Below, one piece after another: positions 42,664 to 51,689 of a stretch of DNA of 64,000 bases; within the stretch, counting starts at the first letter, position 1; each line of letters starts with the position of its first letter. The DNA is from CAJOLV01 sp045631885 (GTDB lineage Bacteria; Bacillota_I; Bacilli_A; RFN20; CAG-826), in the NCBI GenBank assembly GCA_045631885.1, contig JAZQVN010000013.1, positions 1 through 64,000 of the forward strand, written 5' to 3'. The notes beneath the pieces are model-generated. The model searched no databases and was not told where the DNA came from. It saw only the letters and a program-made list of their open reading frames with translations. Position numbers and translations under genes: made by a program.

Positions 42664-44625
42664 TTATTCTCCTCCTTTCAATGTTGGGTTAAGTGCGTCT
42701 CTTAGACCATTACCAAACAAGTTGAAGGAAATCATCAATAAGGAGATGATGATCGCTGGAACGATGATTAATAATGGTTTTGTGGATAAGTAGACTTGGT
42801 TTTCTGAAAGAAGAACACCAAAGCTATTAACGCCTTGTAAACCTAAACCTAAATAGGAAATACTTGCTTCAGAGAAGATACAGCCTGGAATCATTAAGAC
42901 TGAGCCAGTAACGATTGTTCCTAAACCATTTGGAAGAATGTGTCTAAAGATCAATCTAGCATCGGAAGCGCCTAAAGTTCTTGAGGCCAAGATATATTCA
43001 CGGCCTTTAAACCTGTAGAACTGCATTCTCGTTCTCGTCGCTGTACTAATCCATCCCGTCATAATTAAAGCAATCGCGAATGTAACAACGTTATTACCTA
43101 ATAACAAGATGATTAATGTCATCATAACAATCCATGGGACGCCACCTAAGATATCGGTAATACGTTCCATGATGATATCGACGTTACCACCAAAGTAACC
43201 GGAGATAGAACCCCAAACTAAGCCGATGGCTAAACATGCTGCAGATGAGATAATCGCCACTAAGAGGGATGTCTTCAAAGAAGATAATGCCACAGTTAAT
43301 AAGTCGTGACCCATCGCGTCAGTACCAAAGACGTATTTTGGCATTTCGCTATAGCCTTTATATTGGTAATAGCAGACTAAACCAGTAAATTGGTCAACTC
43401 CACCAGCAGAAGAATGAGAATAGACTTCTTTGAGTGGGCATTTGTCATCTAATACCTTAAAGGTGGTAATGTCTTCAAAATTTGGGAATTCACACCAGCC
43501 GTTAGCGATATATTTCTTAATATCACTACCACCGATAACAACATTAGTAACGTTGCCATAGACGGCTTTATAACGATCGTATCTGAATGATGCGGTCTTA
43601 TATTTGGCGTGCCAGACATTTCTTTCGCCAGTAGATTGCCAATAACCAACCGGGAATTGTCTCAAGCTATCTGGACCTAATCCAGCTGTGTAGTTCGCAT
43701 CAGTAATATTGATTTGATTTAATAAAGCTTGAGTTTCTTCGTTACTTGAAGTCATTGTTAATGTCTTCATTAAATAGTAACATTTCTTTTCACTAACCTT
43801 TGGTTTGCCATAAATTTCAAAGTAGCATTTTTCACTAGCGGCAATACCTTGAGCGGTCATGATTTCAGAGACATTGATATCAATAGTGCTGAATTCGTTA
43901 TACCAAGATTCATCATCACCAACGGTTGGGAAGATGGTTAAACGTTTTTCTTTATTGTTATCTTCAGCATCGATATATCTTAAAGCAACACGCACACCAT
44001 CACATAAGATGTTATCGAGAATGTTATCTTCGTTATCCATTTCGATATTGAGTGTGAATTCATCAGCTGGATTAACTGGAATTGGCGTGTAGTTATAAGT
44101 TAATGTTGTGTATTTTGTTAATGTAATTTTCTTACTCGCATCTGAATATGCAGCATCGCTTGTGATTCGGTAATATCCACCTTTAGCAAATGAATAATAT
44201 TTTTCGGATAATTTTTCACCGCTGACGGTGAGGTTATATGTGCAATCAGCTCTATAACCAAAAGCTACTCCGTTAATATCGTCATATGGAGCGTCATTAA
44301 TGGATTCACATCCATCCCACCAACCAGTGCCACCTTCAAACACTTTACCAGGAAGCAAACGTTCGTCTGTGTGAGCGGTTTGAATATCGTGTGGTGAGAA
44401 GATCGATAAGAAACTACCTAATAATAAGATACCGATGATTGTTGCACCGACAACACTACTCTTATTTTTCGCAAAACGCTTTAAAGCGTCTTTAGCAAAT
44501 GTCGTAGCTTTAGTATCGAATTTTTCATCGTGGATTTTTGCACCCACATTAGTGTGCACTAATTCAAATCTTGATGGGTCGATTTCTGGAATATTTGCTT
44601 GATTGTTTTTGTCAATTTTACTCAT
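42664..44625 (-). CDS. oppC: Oligopeptide ABC transporter permease OppC with ~300-residue extracellular insert
   Basis: 653 residues; OppC is usually about 300. A cytoplasmic N-terminus and first membrane helix (VGATIIGILLLGSFLSIF) are followed by a soluble region of about 310 residues, with several Cys and many Tyr/Asp. Normal OppC sequence then resumes at KYVFGTDAMGHDLL, which in the family comes directly after the first helix. The permease core with the EAA loop (ILASRTLGASDARLIFRHILPN) follows. The start at 44625 follows the oppB stop by one base. The insert faces outside, where it could touch OppA or the peptide. Confidence 0.9.
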   Translation of the reverse strand: MSKIDKNNQANIPEIDPSRFELVHTNVGAKIHDEKFDTKATTFAKDALKRFAKNKSSVVGATIIGILLLGSFLSIFSPHDIQTAHTDERLLPGKVFEGGTGWWDGCESINDAPYDDINGVAFGYRADCTYNLTVSGEKLSEKYYSFAKGGYYRITSDAAYSDASKKITLTKYTTLTYNYTPIPVNPADEFTLNIEMDNEDNILDNILCDGVRVALRYIDAEDNNKEKRLTIFPTVGDDESWYNEFSTIDINVSEIMTAQGIAASEKCYFEIYGKPKVSEKKCYYLMKTLTMTSSNEETQALLNQINITDANYTAGLGPDSLRQFPVGYWQSTGERNVWHAKYKTASFRYDRYKAVYGNVTNVVIGGSDIKKYIANGWCEFPNFEDITTFKVLDDKCPLKEVYSHSSAGGVDQFTGLVCYYQYKGYSEMPKYVFGTDAMGHDLLTVALSSLKTSLLVAIISSAACLAIGLVWGSISGYFGGNVDIIMERITDILGGVPWIVMMTLIILLLGNNVVTFAIALIMTGWISTATRTRMQFYRFKGREYILASRTLGASDARLIFRHILPNGLGTIVTGSVLMIPGCIFSEASISYLGLGLQGVNSFGVLLSENQVYLSTKPLLIIVPAIIISLLMISFNLFGNGLRDALNPTLKGGE

Positions 44626-44626
44626 A

Positions 44627-45667
44627 TTATTTCTTCGCCCCCATTCTAATTCTTGGATCGATAAATCCATATGATAAATCAAGGAAGACACCAGCGGTTA
44701 AGCTGATTAATGTGAATAACGCCATATCAACGAATAAGACGTTATAGTCTTGATTTTGTAAGGCAGTGGTAAATAATTTACCAATACCAGGAATACCATA
44801 TAAGTTTTCAAGAATCATGGAACCACCTAAGATTCCGATGAATTCCGCTAAGATGGATGGAACGATTGGAACCATCGCATTCTTTAAAGCGTGTCTAATA
44901 ATTGCTTGTTTTCTGGTTAAGCCTTTAGTTCTCGCTAAGAGTAAGTATTCGCTTTCCATAACTTCACAAAGTTCGGCACGAACAGAACGGCAGTAGCCGC
45001 ATATTGAACCAAACGATAAGACAAAGACTGGGATAACATAACCTAAGACTTGGTCGCTCGTTGGATCGGTTGGATTTGGCCACTGTGTTGGTAGCCAATG
45101 CATTTGGTAAGAGAAGAAATAAATAGAAAGAGTAATTAAAACAAAGCCAGGAACAGAAATGAAAATCATGACTGTTGTAGAAATGATGTTATCTGTCATT
45201 TTGTTTTTCTTTAAAGCCGCCCAGATGCCTAAAGCGATACCAATTGGCACGGAGAAGACGACTGATAAAATGTTAATTTTAATTGAGAATGGAAGTTTTT
45301 GCATAATGATGTTAATAACTTCCACGTTTGGATCGATAAATGTGGATCTACCCCAGTTCCATTCAGTGAAAATGTTTTTCACCCAGGAAAAGTATTGAAC
45401 CATAATTGGTGTTTGATAGAAATAATATGTAGTCTTTCCACCATCAGGAGCGTATGACCAGAGGCAATCTCCATAACCCGGCATTTCCGACTCAAATCTC
45501 AAGACGAAACCATCATGCACTTGGCTCATATAGTAACCATACATGCTCTGATTGGTACCGATTGGTCTTTGGAAAGGAAGCAACTTCATCAAGATGAACG
45601 TTAACGACAAGATGATGAATGCGGTGAAAAAGGCCAATATTAATCTTTTAATCGTGTATTTAATCAT
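44627..45667 (-). CDS. oppB: Oligopeptide ABC transporter permease OppB
   Basis: 346 residues, six predicted membrane helices, start MIKYTIKRLILAFFTAFIILSL and EAA loop LLLARTKGLTRKQAIIRHALKNA typical of OppB. The first external loop (about residues 30-110) is somewhat longer than usual. Second gene of the operon after oppA. Confidence 0.93.
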   Translation of the reverse strand: MIKYTIKRLILAFFTAFIILSLTFILMKLLPFQRPIGTNQSMYGYYMSQVHDGFVLRFESEMPGYGDCLWSYAPDGGKTTYYFYQTPIMVQYFSWVKNIFTEWNWGRSTFIDPNVEVINIIMQKLPFSIKINILSVVFSVPIGIALGIWAALKKNKMTDNIISTTVMIFISVPGFVLITLSIYFFSYQMHWLPTQWPNPTDPTSDQVLGYVIPVFVLSFGSICGYCRSVRAELCEVMESEYLLLARTKGLTRKQAIIRHALKNAMVPIVPSILAEFIGILGGSMILENLYGIPGIGKLFTTALQNQDYNVLFVDMALFTLISLTAGVFLDLSYGFIDPRIRMGAKK

Positions 45668-45721
45668 AATAATTACTTTTTCTACTTTTCGTTAAATTTG
45701 CTATGTCTATAAGACTGTTAA

Positions 45722-45761
45722 AGGATTAGCGGCGCCACATAGCGAGGCGCTCGCTAATCCT
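45722..45761 (-). terminator. Long hairpin between oppA and oppB
   Basis: AGGATTAGCG...CGCTAATCCT with an inner GCGCC/GGCGC stem: about 15 bp in total, no T tract after it on the minus strand (it continues TTTAACAG). Such a structure after the binding-protein gene usually protects the upstream mRNA or acts as a partial terminator, so that OppA is made in excess over the permease. Confidence 0.65.
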
Positions 45762-45797
45762 ATTTTCAAATACTTTGAATGTATCTACTAAAATCGA

Positions 45798-48700
45798 TTA
45801 GTCGTTACCTGGATAGAGGTCGTCTAAGGATTCTAAGTATTCAGAAGCATCAATACCTGTTTGATATGTTGGATCGCTATCGACACCGAACATTGTGGTG
45901 ACGAAGTATAAGTCGAATCCGACATAACCATAACTGAAGGCAACTGCGTTAACAGCTGTGTTGAATGGAGCTAATGTGGAAGCGTTGAATGTAACAACGT
46001 ATCTGACATAACCATCAGCAACACCAGATTGATCTTCAGCTTTAACACAGGAATCACATTCTGCTTCGAGGTATCCAGCGTTGGAAATCGCTTCTGGATA
46101 ACCGAAGAAGACTAAGCCTGCAAATTGTGTCTTGATGTCTCCACCGGAGATGCTAACTTCTAAAACGTCAAGTGTAACGGTGACTTTATCTTCACTAATA
46201 CCGAATTCGACAGAGTCTTCATCGTATTCGTATGGGATAGCTTCGTTACGGCCGTTAACGATGTAAGCACCTTGGTCAGCAGCTTGCCATAAAGCATCGA
46301 ATGAATAGAATTCATCTTTGAAGCTTAATGTTGGGTCAACTGCGTTGGTGTCTAAGCCCCAGTTAAGGGTGAAACCAGAGGAGTTATCACTTCTTAAAAC
46401 TTCTAAGAAGTTGAGTGGGTTGAGTGTATTACCAGAGATGGAACCGAAGCCAATGTCGAATTGACCGAGCATCATCTTGTTGTAGTAAACATCAGACCAT
46501 TCAGCACCGACCCATGGGACAACTTTCAATTTGAGTGGGTTGTCATCTGTGTTGAAAGCATCTTCGAAATATTTCTTTAATGTCGCGTGAGTTCTATCAA
46601 TTTGAGATTGAGTTTGCCATGCGATTTCGATTTCGATTTCATCGCCTTCTTCATAGAAGCCATCTTCGATTAATTCTTCAGCAGCAGTTTTGAAGGCTTC
46701 TTTAGCTTTCGCTAAGGAATAACCGTATTCATCTGTACCAGCAGCTTCACCGATAATGGAAGCAACAGCATCCTTATGGGTTTGTGTGGAATTGTAAGCA
46801 ATACCATTTTCTGGGTCAGACATATAAGCGGAACCGAAGTAGTTAGCTGTTGGAGTTCTACCTTCAGATTCAGCTAATTCAGCTCTGTTAATAGCGAAGG
46901 ATAAACCAGAAACGAAGTTCTTATTGTTCATCGCTGGTTCAACTTCCCAGTAATCAGATTTTGGAGTTTGTGTAACAGAACCGTTAACACCGAATAATTG
47001 TTCCCAAGTATCAGCATCACATGTGTTGAGGTTCAACTTATAAGTTGAGCTATCAGCTGTTTGTGTTCTGTAAGGAGCATTGGCTGGATCATCTAATTTT
47101 GTGGATGGGATACCAGCGGCGTGTAACTTCTTAGCAAAGAATTCTTTGTAAGCAGCTTCTTGGTCTGTCTTTTGGGCAGCTAAGATGTTGATATGGACAC
47201 CTTGGATTGCATAGTGTTCATCTTCATCTTCCCAGTTTTCGTTTCTCGCGAAGACGATTTGTTGATCTTTGTCCCAAGCTTCAACGGTGTATGGACCTGT
47301 GGAGAGCCAGTGATCTAGTGGTGTTAAGGAACCATCAGCATTGGATCTACCCCAAGTAGCAACACCTTCTGCAAAGTCACCACCACCGATTGTGGTAATG
47401 AATTCGGCTGGAACTGGTGCGAACATACTGCTGGATAAGTAGTACATTGCATAGAATTGTGTACAAGCCATATTGAATTCGAATTGGATCCAATCTTGAC
47501 CATCGTGTGTGGCGGTCTTGATACCAATCTTATCCCAAGCAGCTTGTGTGAAGCCTTTTGCGGAAGCTTCGTAGAAGGCTTTGGCACCTTTGATGGAGCC
47601 GGAACCTGTTAAGTTTTCAGCAGATCTAGCTAAACCGTAGGATTGGGTGTAGTAGATTTGATATGGAGTGACGTAGTCTTCTAATTTAACTTCTCTGTTA
47701 TTGAAGGCTGCGTATGTTGTTGAACGAGTTCTGTATTTGAGAGCAGAACCAGTCTTGACTGGGATTTCCCACTTGGTCGCCATTTGTGTGGATTCATTTA
47801 AGTTCATCGCGACTGGACGATCGTTTGTGGCTAAATCTCCGACCCATTTGTAACCATCTTTGGTATCGTTCATGTATGTGGTGTAGTAGCCACCAGCAAC
47901 ATAACCGATTAAATTACCAACGACAGAACCCTTATCATCCATGTAGTTAAGGTTCTTTGGATCGTCTGTTTCATAGGTGTGGTAGTATCTCTTCCATTCT
48001 TGTTTGCTTTCACCTTCGAGGTCAGCATTGATGGAACCGGAAGATAAGACACCGAATCCGAAACCTGGAATATAGGTTTCTGTACCTTTAACAACGCTAT
48101 CTTGGTACATGACGAAGCCGCCATCACCATAGAGTGTTAAACCTGTTAATTTGTTTTCAACAGCGTATTTTTCTAACGCGCCTAAGATTTGTTCTCTTTC
48201 AGTAGCATTAGAGTAGACGAATGATCTGGCACCGTTAGCTGGGGTATGGGAACCGGCTGCTAAGACTGTGACGTTACATTCAGCGGATTTTTCACCAGCT
48301 GTGAAGATGATGGTCGCTTGACCAGCACCAACTGCGGTGAGTGTTGCACCAACAACTGTTTCGCCGTCTTCGCCAAGTTTTGGAGCGACGGTAACAACAT
48401 CTGTATCGCTGGATTTGAATTCGAGTTCGTAATCAGAACCACCGAAATCCTTAACTGTAGCAAGGATGTCAGCTGTGTGGAAGTTTTCACTTTCGAGAAC
48501 TAAGACAGCACCTGTTTGGTTAAGGGATAAACCTCTGACGTATGGTGCGACGACTTCGACTTCGAGTTCAGCTTTCTTTGTTGCATCAAATGTTGATGTA
48601 GCAATGATTTTGGCTTTGCCTGCAGCAAGACCGGCCGCAAAGTAGTTGCCAGCGCTTTCGAGAATAGCGAGAACGCTATCATCGGAAGATGTAACTTTAT

Positions 48701-49175
48701 AACCTTTTAAACCGTCGGCTTTGCCAACTGTCTTGACGCTAACTGAGATATAAGCGGCGTTTGCATACTTTTCATCGAGAAGAGCAACTTCATCGTTTAA
48801 GTCTTGGATAGCGACAGAAATTCCTGTAACTTCTGGAACAACAGCAACTGTGACTTCACATTTTGCTTCGAAGCTACCTGCTTTTGCAGTGATTGTTGCG
48901 GAGCCAGCGGCGATAGCTGTGACTTCACCATTAGCAACTGTTGCGATCTTTTCATCACTGGATGTCCATGTGACTGTTTTATCAGTAGCATTGTCTGGTA
49001 AAACTGTGGCGTTTAATGTGCCTTTACCACCAACTAATAAAGACAATTCGCTTTTATCTAAGCTGATAGATGTAACGGCAACTTCACCTTGTTGACCACA
49101 GGCGGCTAATGACACTGTTCCACCAATAAGGAATAATGAGGAAGCAAGGGCCAATAATAATTTTTTGCCTTTCAT
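45798..49175 (-). CDS. oppA: Oligopeptide-binding lipoprotein OppA with N-terminal Ig-like (Big2) domains
   Basis: 1125 residues, about twice the normal length. Signal peptide with lipobox SLAAC (Cys26). Residues about 33-112 are a bacterial Ig-like group 2 domain (TSISLDKSELSLLVGGKGTL...VTWTSSDEKIATVANGEVT), and two more Ig-like domains follow to about residue 305. The solute-binding family 5 domain takes up the rest (YVTPYQIYYTQSY, DHWLSTGPYTVEAWDKDQQIVFARNENW). Captures peptides outside the cell. The Ig-like spacer may lift the binding domain from the membrane or attach to the surface. AAAGGAG before the start; promoter at 49279-49306. Confidence 0.92.
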   Translation of the reverse strand: MKGKKLLLALASSLFLIGGTVSLAACGQQGEVAVTSISLDKSELSLLVGGKGTLNATVLPDNATDKTVTWTSSDEKIATVANGEVTAIAAGSATITAKAGSFEAKCEVTVAVVPEVTGISVAIQDLNDEVALLDEKYANAAYISVSVKTVGKADGLKGYKVTSSDDSVLAILESAGNYFAAGLAAGKAKIIATSTFDATKKAELEVEVVAPYVRGLSLNQTGAVLVLESENFHTADILATVKDFGGSDYELEFKSSDTDVVTVAPKLGEDGETVVGATLTAVGAGQATIIFTAGEKSAECNVTVLAAGSHTPANGARSFVYSNATEREQILGALEKYAVENKLTGLTLYGDGGFVMYQDSVVKGTETYIPGFGFGVLSSGSINADLEGESKQEWKRYYHTYETDDPKNLNYMDDKGSVVGNLIGYVAGGYYTTYMNDTKDGYKWVGDLATNDRPVAMNLNESTQMATKWEIPVKTGSALKYRTRSTTYAAFNNREVKLEDYVTPYQIYYTQSYGLARSAENLTGSGSIKGAKAFYEASAKGFTQAAWDKIGIKTATHDGQDWIQFEFNMACTQFYAMYYLSSSMFAPVPAEFITTIGGGDFAEGVATWGRSNADGSLTPLDHWLSTGPYTVEAWDKDQQIVFARNENWEDEDEHYAIQGVHINILAAQKTDQEAAYKEFFAKKLHAAGIPSTKLDDPANAPYRTQTADSSTYKLNLNTCDADTWEQLFGVNGSVTQTPKSDYWEVEPAMNNKNFVSGLSFAINRAELAESEGRTPTANYFGSAYMSDPENGIAYNSTQTHKDAVASIIGEAAGTDEYGYSLAKAKEAFKTAAEELIEDGFYEEGDEIEIEIAWQTQSQIDRTHATLKKYFEDAFNTDDNPLKLKVVPWVGAEWSDVYYNKMMLGQFDIGFGSISGNTLNPLNFLEVLRSDNSSGFTLNWGLDTNAVDPTLSFKDEFYSFDALWQAADQGAYIVNGRNEAIPYEYDEDSVEFGISEDKVTVTLDVLEVSISGGDIKTQFAGLVFFGYPEAISNAGYLEAECDSCVKAEDQSGVADGYVRYVVTFNASTLAPFNTAVNAVAFSYGYVGFDLYFVTTMFGVDSDPTYQTGIDASEYLESLDDLYPGND

Positions 49176-49278
49176 ATTTTTCTCCTTTCTTTGTTGTGTC
49201 TAGTGACACGGTTTTCAAATAATGAAATGCATTATTTATTAAATTCCGAATCAATACGATTTCGAGAATTTGCTTTCT

Positions 49279-49306
49279 ATTATATATGTATGGACATGAG
49301 TGTCAA
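49279..49306 (-). promoter_or_regulatory. opp operon promoter
   Basis: TTGACA (49301-49306), 16-nt spacer, TATAAT (49279-49284): both elements match the consensus. The leader is about 100 nt; the inverted-repeat motif at 49334-49363 lies just upstream of the -35 and could be an operator. Confidence 0.8.
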
Positions 49307-49458
49307 GTAAAAAATCGATTTTTCCCAATATGTTAATTCGGTATTTTTTGGTCAAAAATATGCAGTTAAAAAAATCTCTAAAAAAAATAACCTTTAGGTT
49401 ATAAGATTTCATTGAATAATATTGATAAAAGAGAAAAATAAGACAATAATTTTAATCT
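49307..49458. other. AT-rich intergenic segment with inverted-repeat motif
   Basis: No gene. The motif at 49334-49363 (core GGTATTTTTTGGTCAAAAATATG) closely matches 25863-25892. No terminator for the flanking genes could be defined with confidence. Confidence 0.35.
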
Positions 49459-49860
49459 TTATTTCAAAATAATATACGTGACGACCGCGAATGTAGCGTA
49501 CACAAGTGCAATTAATATATATGATAAAAAGTGAAGTTTGAGATGCCCTCTCGCTAAATTTTTTCTCTCCACATATTCAGAATAATTCTCTTTTTTCCCA
49601 TCATCTTTAACCTTTCTCCCAGGCAAAAAAGAAAAGATATCAAAGACACCAAAATGAGAGACGATTGAGAGTAAACCAACAAAGAGAAGCGCCATTGCAG
49701 CGATAAAAGATCCGTCGCGATAATATTCTAATTTCCCCCACGAATTAGCACCTGTTGATTGATAAGAAAAGTTATAAATCGCCATTAAAGTAAGGCCAAT
49801 CAAAAAGGAGATGAGCATTCTCAACCAGTTTTCTTGGAAAAAACGACCCACTTTCGCCAT
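49459..49860 (-). CDS. Small membrane protein (DUF3899-like layout)
   Basis: 133 residues with three hydrophobic helices (about 15-30, 53-72, 108-131) and a charged loop with RKVKDDGKKENYSEYVERK between the last two. The layout fits DUF3899 proteins of Firmicutes; function unknown. ATG overlaps the stop of the upstream kinase gene (TAATG). Confidence 0.6.
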   Translation of the reverse strand: MAKVGRFFQENWLRMLISFLIGLTLMAIYNFSYQSTGANSWGKLEYYRDGSFIAAMALLFVGLLSIVSHFGVFDIFSFLPGRKVKDDGKKENYSEYVERKNLARGHLKLHFLSYILIALVYATFAVVTYIILK

Positions 49861-50330
49861 TACCACTTAACCTCAATCAATTCATCAACATAACTTAAAA
49901 CTTCTTCGCTTGGTTGTTCAAACTTTTCAAACATCTCCACGACTACGTGATCAGGGACTCGACAGCTCTCTGGTCTGAGGTTATTGAAGTATCTACTTCT
50001 CTCTAATGTTGATGGAAACATTACCAAAACTTTTTTATCGTACTCAGGAGAATTTTTTAAATATTTTAATCTCACTGAATTAACATCGTTAAGCGCATCT
50101 AAAATAACAGTTACGTTTTCCGCTTTTTGAGCGTATTCATGGATGCGTTTTTCAAATAAAATCCAGACTTGGTCTTGTTTAGAACGATCGTGATAATTAC
50201 CACCGGTAAGTTCTAACCTAATTTCATCGCTGGAAATGATAAAAACATTCTCGTGCTCTTTTTGATATTTTAATGCCCAAGTTGTTTTACCTGATGCTGG
50301 ATAGGCGCTTAAGATAATTAATGTTTTCAT
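49860..50330 (-). CDS. P-loop kinase/ATPase (AAA_33, polynucleotide kinase-like)
   Basis: 156 residues. P-loop AYPASGKTTWA (9-19) without the first Gly, then SSDEIRLELTGG, VILDALNDVN, and a basic RSRYFNNLR region, as in small polynucleotide- or nucleoside-kinase-like proteins of the AAA_33/zeta-toxin group. Substrate unknown. Two-gene operon with the membrane protein. No ribosome binding site is visible before the ATG. Confidence 0.7.
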   Translation of the reverse strand: MKTLIILSAYPASGKTTWALKYQKEHENVFIISSDEIRLELTGGNYHDRSKQDQVWILFEKRIHEYAQKAENVTVILDALNDVNSVRLKYLKNSPEYDKKVLVMFPSTLERSRYFNNLRPESCRVPDHVVVEMFEKFEQPSEEVLSYVDELIEVKW

Positions 50331-50417
50331 ATTTGGGATATGTATATTGTATAGACAAAAATGAAGAATGAAAACAATTATTGTTTTATCTTTGAGTAGA
50401 GGGGGAGCCCCACCCTA

Positions 50418-50447
50418 TTGAAATGCGCTCCTATTATTGGTTATAAT
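50418..50447 (+). promoter_or_regulatory. Promoter of the antisense small RNA
   Basis: TTGAAA (50418-50423), 18-nt spacer, TATAAT (50442-50447). Predicted start near 50454. Confidence 0.65.
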
Positions 50448-50453
50448 AATATT

Positions 50454-50515
50454 GTTGTTGGGGCGCATGTAACCATCATGTGCCACAGTTTGGCTCGTCA
50501 GTGACGAGCTTTTTG
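50454..50515 (+). ncRNA. Candidate antitoxin small RNA (~62 nt)
   Basis: From the predicted start, the RNA forms GGCGCATG-TAACCAT-CATGTGCC (50462-50484), then the terminator GCTCGTC-AGT-GACGAGC (50493-50509) with a T tract. It is convergent to the peptide genes on the other strand and complementary to the 3' part of their mRNA, like RatA against txpA in Bacillus. It has no ORF of note. Confidence 0.6.
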
Positions 50516-50529
50516 TTTTCATCTTCAAA

Positions 50530-50604
50530 CTAGCGAGCTAGTGTCAGAATCACCATCACAACGATCAAGATTATTTTCATAATCAAGACCAGGATATCTT
50601 TCAT
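50530..50604 (-). CDS. Tiny hydrophobic peptide, candidate type I toxin
   Basis: 24 residues, starting MKDILVLIMKI and ending ILTLAR: one uninterrupted Ile/Leu/Val/Met membrane helix with a Lys near the start and Arg at the end. This fits type I toxins such as Ibs and similar peptides in composition, not by recognisable homology. Its ATG overlaps the stop of an 18-codon leader ORF (ATGA), so translation should depend on the leader. Confidence 0.6.
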   Translation of the reverse strand: MKDILVLIMKIILIVVMVILTLAR

Positions 50605-50657
50605 GGCCCACCCTTCGTCAAGGATGGGTAGGAGAGTCTCCCTATGGCGTAAACCAT
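50601..50657 (-). CDS. 18-residue leader peptide coupled to the hydrophobic peptide
   Basis: Encodes MVYAIGRLSYPSLTKGGP and ends in TGA overlapping the start of the next ORF. It has the strong ribosome binding site (AGGAGG at 50664-50669, 6-nt spacing) that the hydrophobic peptide lacks. Overlapping leader ORFs that drive toxin translation are known from mok/hok. Confidence 0.55.
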   Translation of the reverse strand: MVYAIGRLSYPSLTKGGP

Positions 50658-50741
50658 ATTTTACCTCCTATAAATAAATAGGAAAAAATCGGCATTTTGT
50701 TGCAAAAAATCGTATTTTTTTGAAAAAAGTTTTTAAGCAAA

Positions 50742-50763
50742 AGAAAAATGCCCTTAAGGGCAT
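50742..50763 (-). terminator. Terminator of the glycosyltransferase gene
   Basis: Read leftward ATGCCC-TTAA-GGGCAT followed by TTTTTCTTTT, 21 nt after the stop. Confidence 0.8.
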
Positions 50764-50784
50764 CTTCCAAAATATTTTTTTAAA

Positions 50785-51687
50785 TTACCAAGGACATTTG
50801 AAATTTTTGTTATTTCTATTTTCGTAAATCTTCTCCACGACTTCTGGTTCGGTGGCTAGATCAAATTTACGAGCGTATAGGCATGGATATTTAGGATTAT
50901 AAATCTTCTTATAATCTTTCATTGTTAATAAGCGAGGGGCTTTAATCGTGTACCAGTCACAATAGAGTAACGCAGCGCCTCTAATACCTTTCACAAATAA
51001 TTTGTCAAAATAAGGTGATTTCCAAATCACTTCTGCGAAAATATGCTCATCAGCGATTAATGTATTACGATATGCATCAATGAGGTTTTCTTTTTCAATC
51101 GTCTCCACCATATATTTGGTGCATTCTTTTGTGGTTGACCACCAGAGTAATGTGGTTGGAACTTTATGTGATTTGAAACGTTTATTTTTACCAATTGCCC
51201 AACCGAATAATGTATCTCTAATAACATCCCAGAAGGCTAATAAGTTACGATGTTTTCTTTGCCAAGCAGTATATGGTTTAGAATGGTCTAGATATAATCT
51301 AGATCTCTTGGTCCAGTCAAATCTCACATCGATAAATTCTGTGCCTTTATGTTCTTCTAAAAATCTTTTAATTTCTTCATCTGGATATAAAGGTAAACAG
51401 CTTTCTGACACCATTGTGAAATAATCATAATCAAATTCTAAAGTGTTTTTCATTAATGAAACCGCGGCTTCACTCGTGGTGATTCCACCCCAATAAACAT
51501 CAAATCTATCTTTGATGAAATGGATGTGTGGATCTTTGGAGAATTCTTCGTAGAGTTTTTGATACAACTCTTCTGACTTTTTATCAACGAGCAAGACTAG
51601 TTCATTACCATTCACATTCAATGTGTTAATTAATCGACGAACTTGTTCGTGTTTGCTTGATAACATCATTCCATAACAAATTTTCAT
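50785..51687 (-). CDS. Glycosyltransferase, Core-2/I-branching enzyme type (GT14-like)
   Basis: 300 residues. Start MKICYGMMLSSKHEQVRRLI, the FMTMVSESCLPLYP-like motif (YFTMVSESCLPLYP), and LIADEHIFAEVIW correspond to the conserved SGSDFPL- and EE-type regions of beta-1,6-N-acetylglucosaminyltransferase-like proteins. In bacteria these usually decorate surface polysaccharides; acceptor unknown. The ATG at 51687 is preceded by AGGTGAAG and lies 2 nt after the zinc-ribbon gene; in-frame codons further upstream overlap that gene and are rejected. Confidence 0.75.
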   Translation of the reverse strand: MKICYGMMLSSKHEQVRRLINTLNVNGNELVLLVDKKSEELYQKLYEEFSKDPHIHFIKDRFDVYWGGITTSEAAVSLMKNTLEFDYDYFTMVSESCLPLYPDEEIKRFLEEHKGTEFIDVRFDWTKRSRLYLDHSKPYTAWQRKHRNLLAFWDVIRDTLFGWAIGKNKRFKSHKVPTTLLWWSTTKECTKYMVETIEKENLIDAYRNTLIADEHIFAEVIWKSPYFDKLFVKGIRGAALLYCDWYTIKAPRLLTMKDYKKIYNPKYPCLYARKFDLATEPEVVEKIYENRNNKNFKCPW

Positions 51688-51689
51688 AA

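Noticed and set aside
50401..50415. GGGGGAGCCCCACCC as terminator of the toxin mRNA
   Set aside because: The possible stem has a loop too small to form and no T tract on the minus strand. The end of that mRNA is unresolved.
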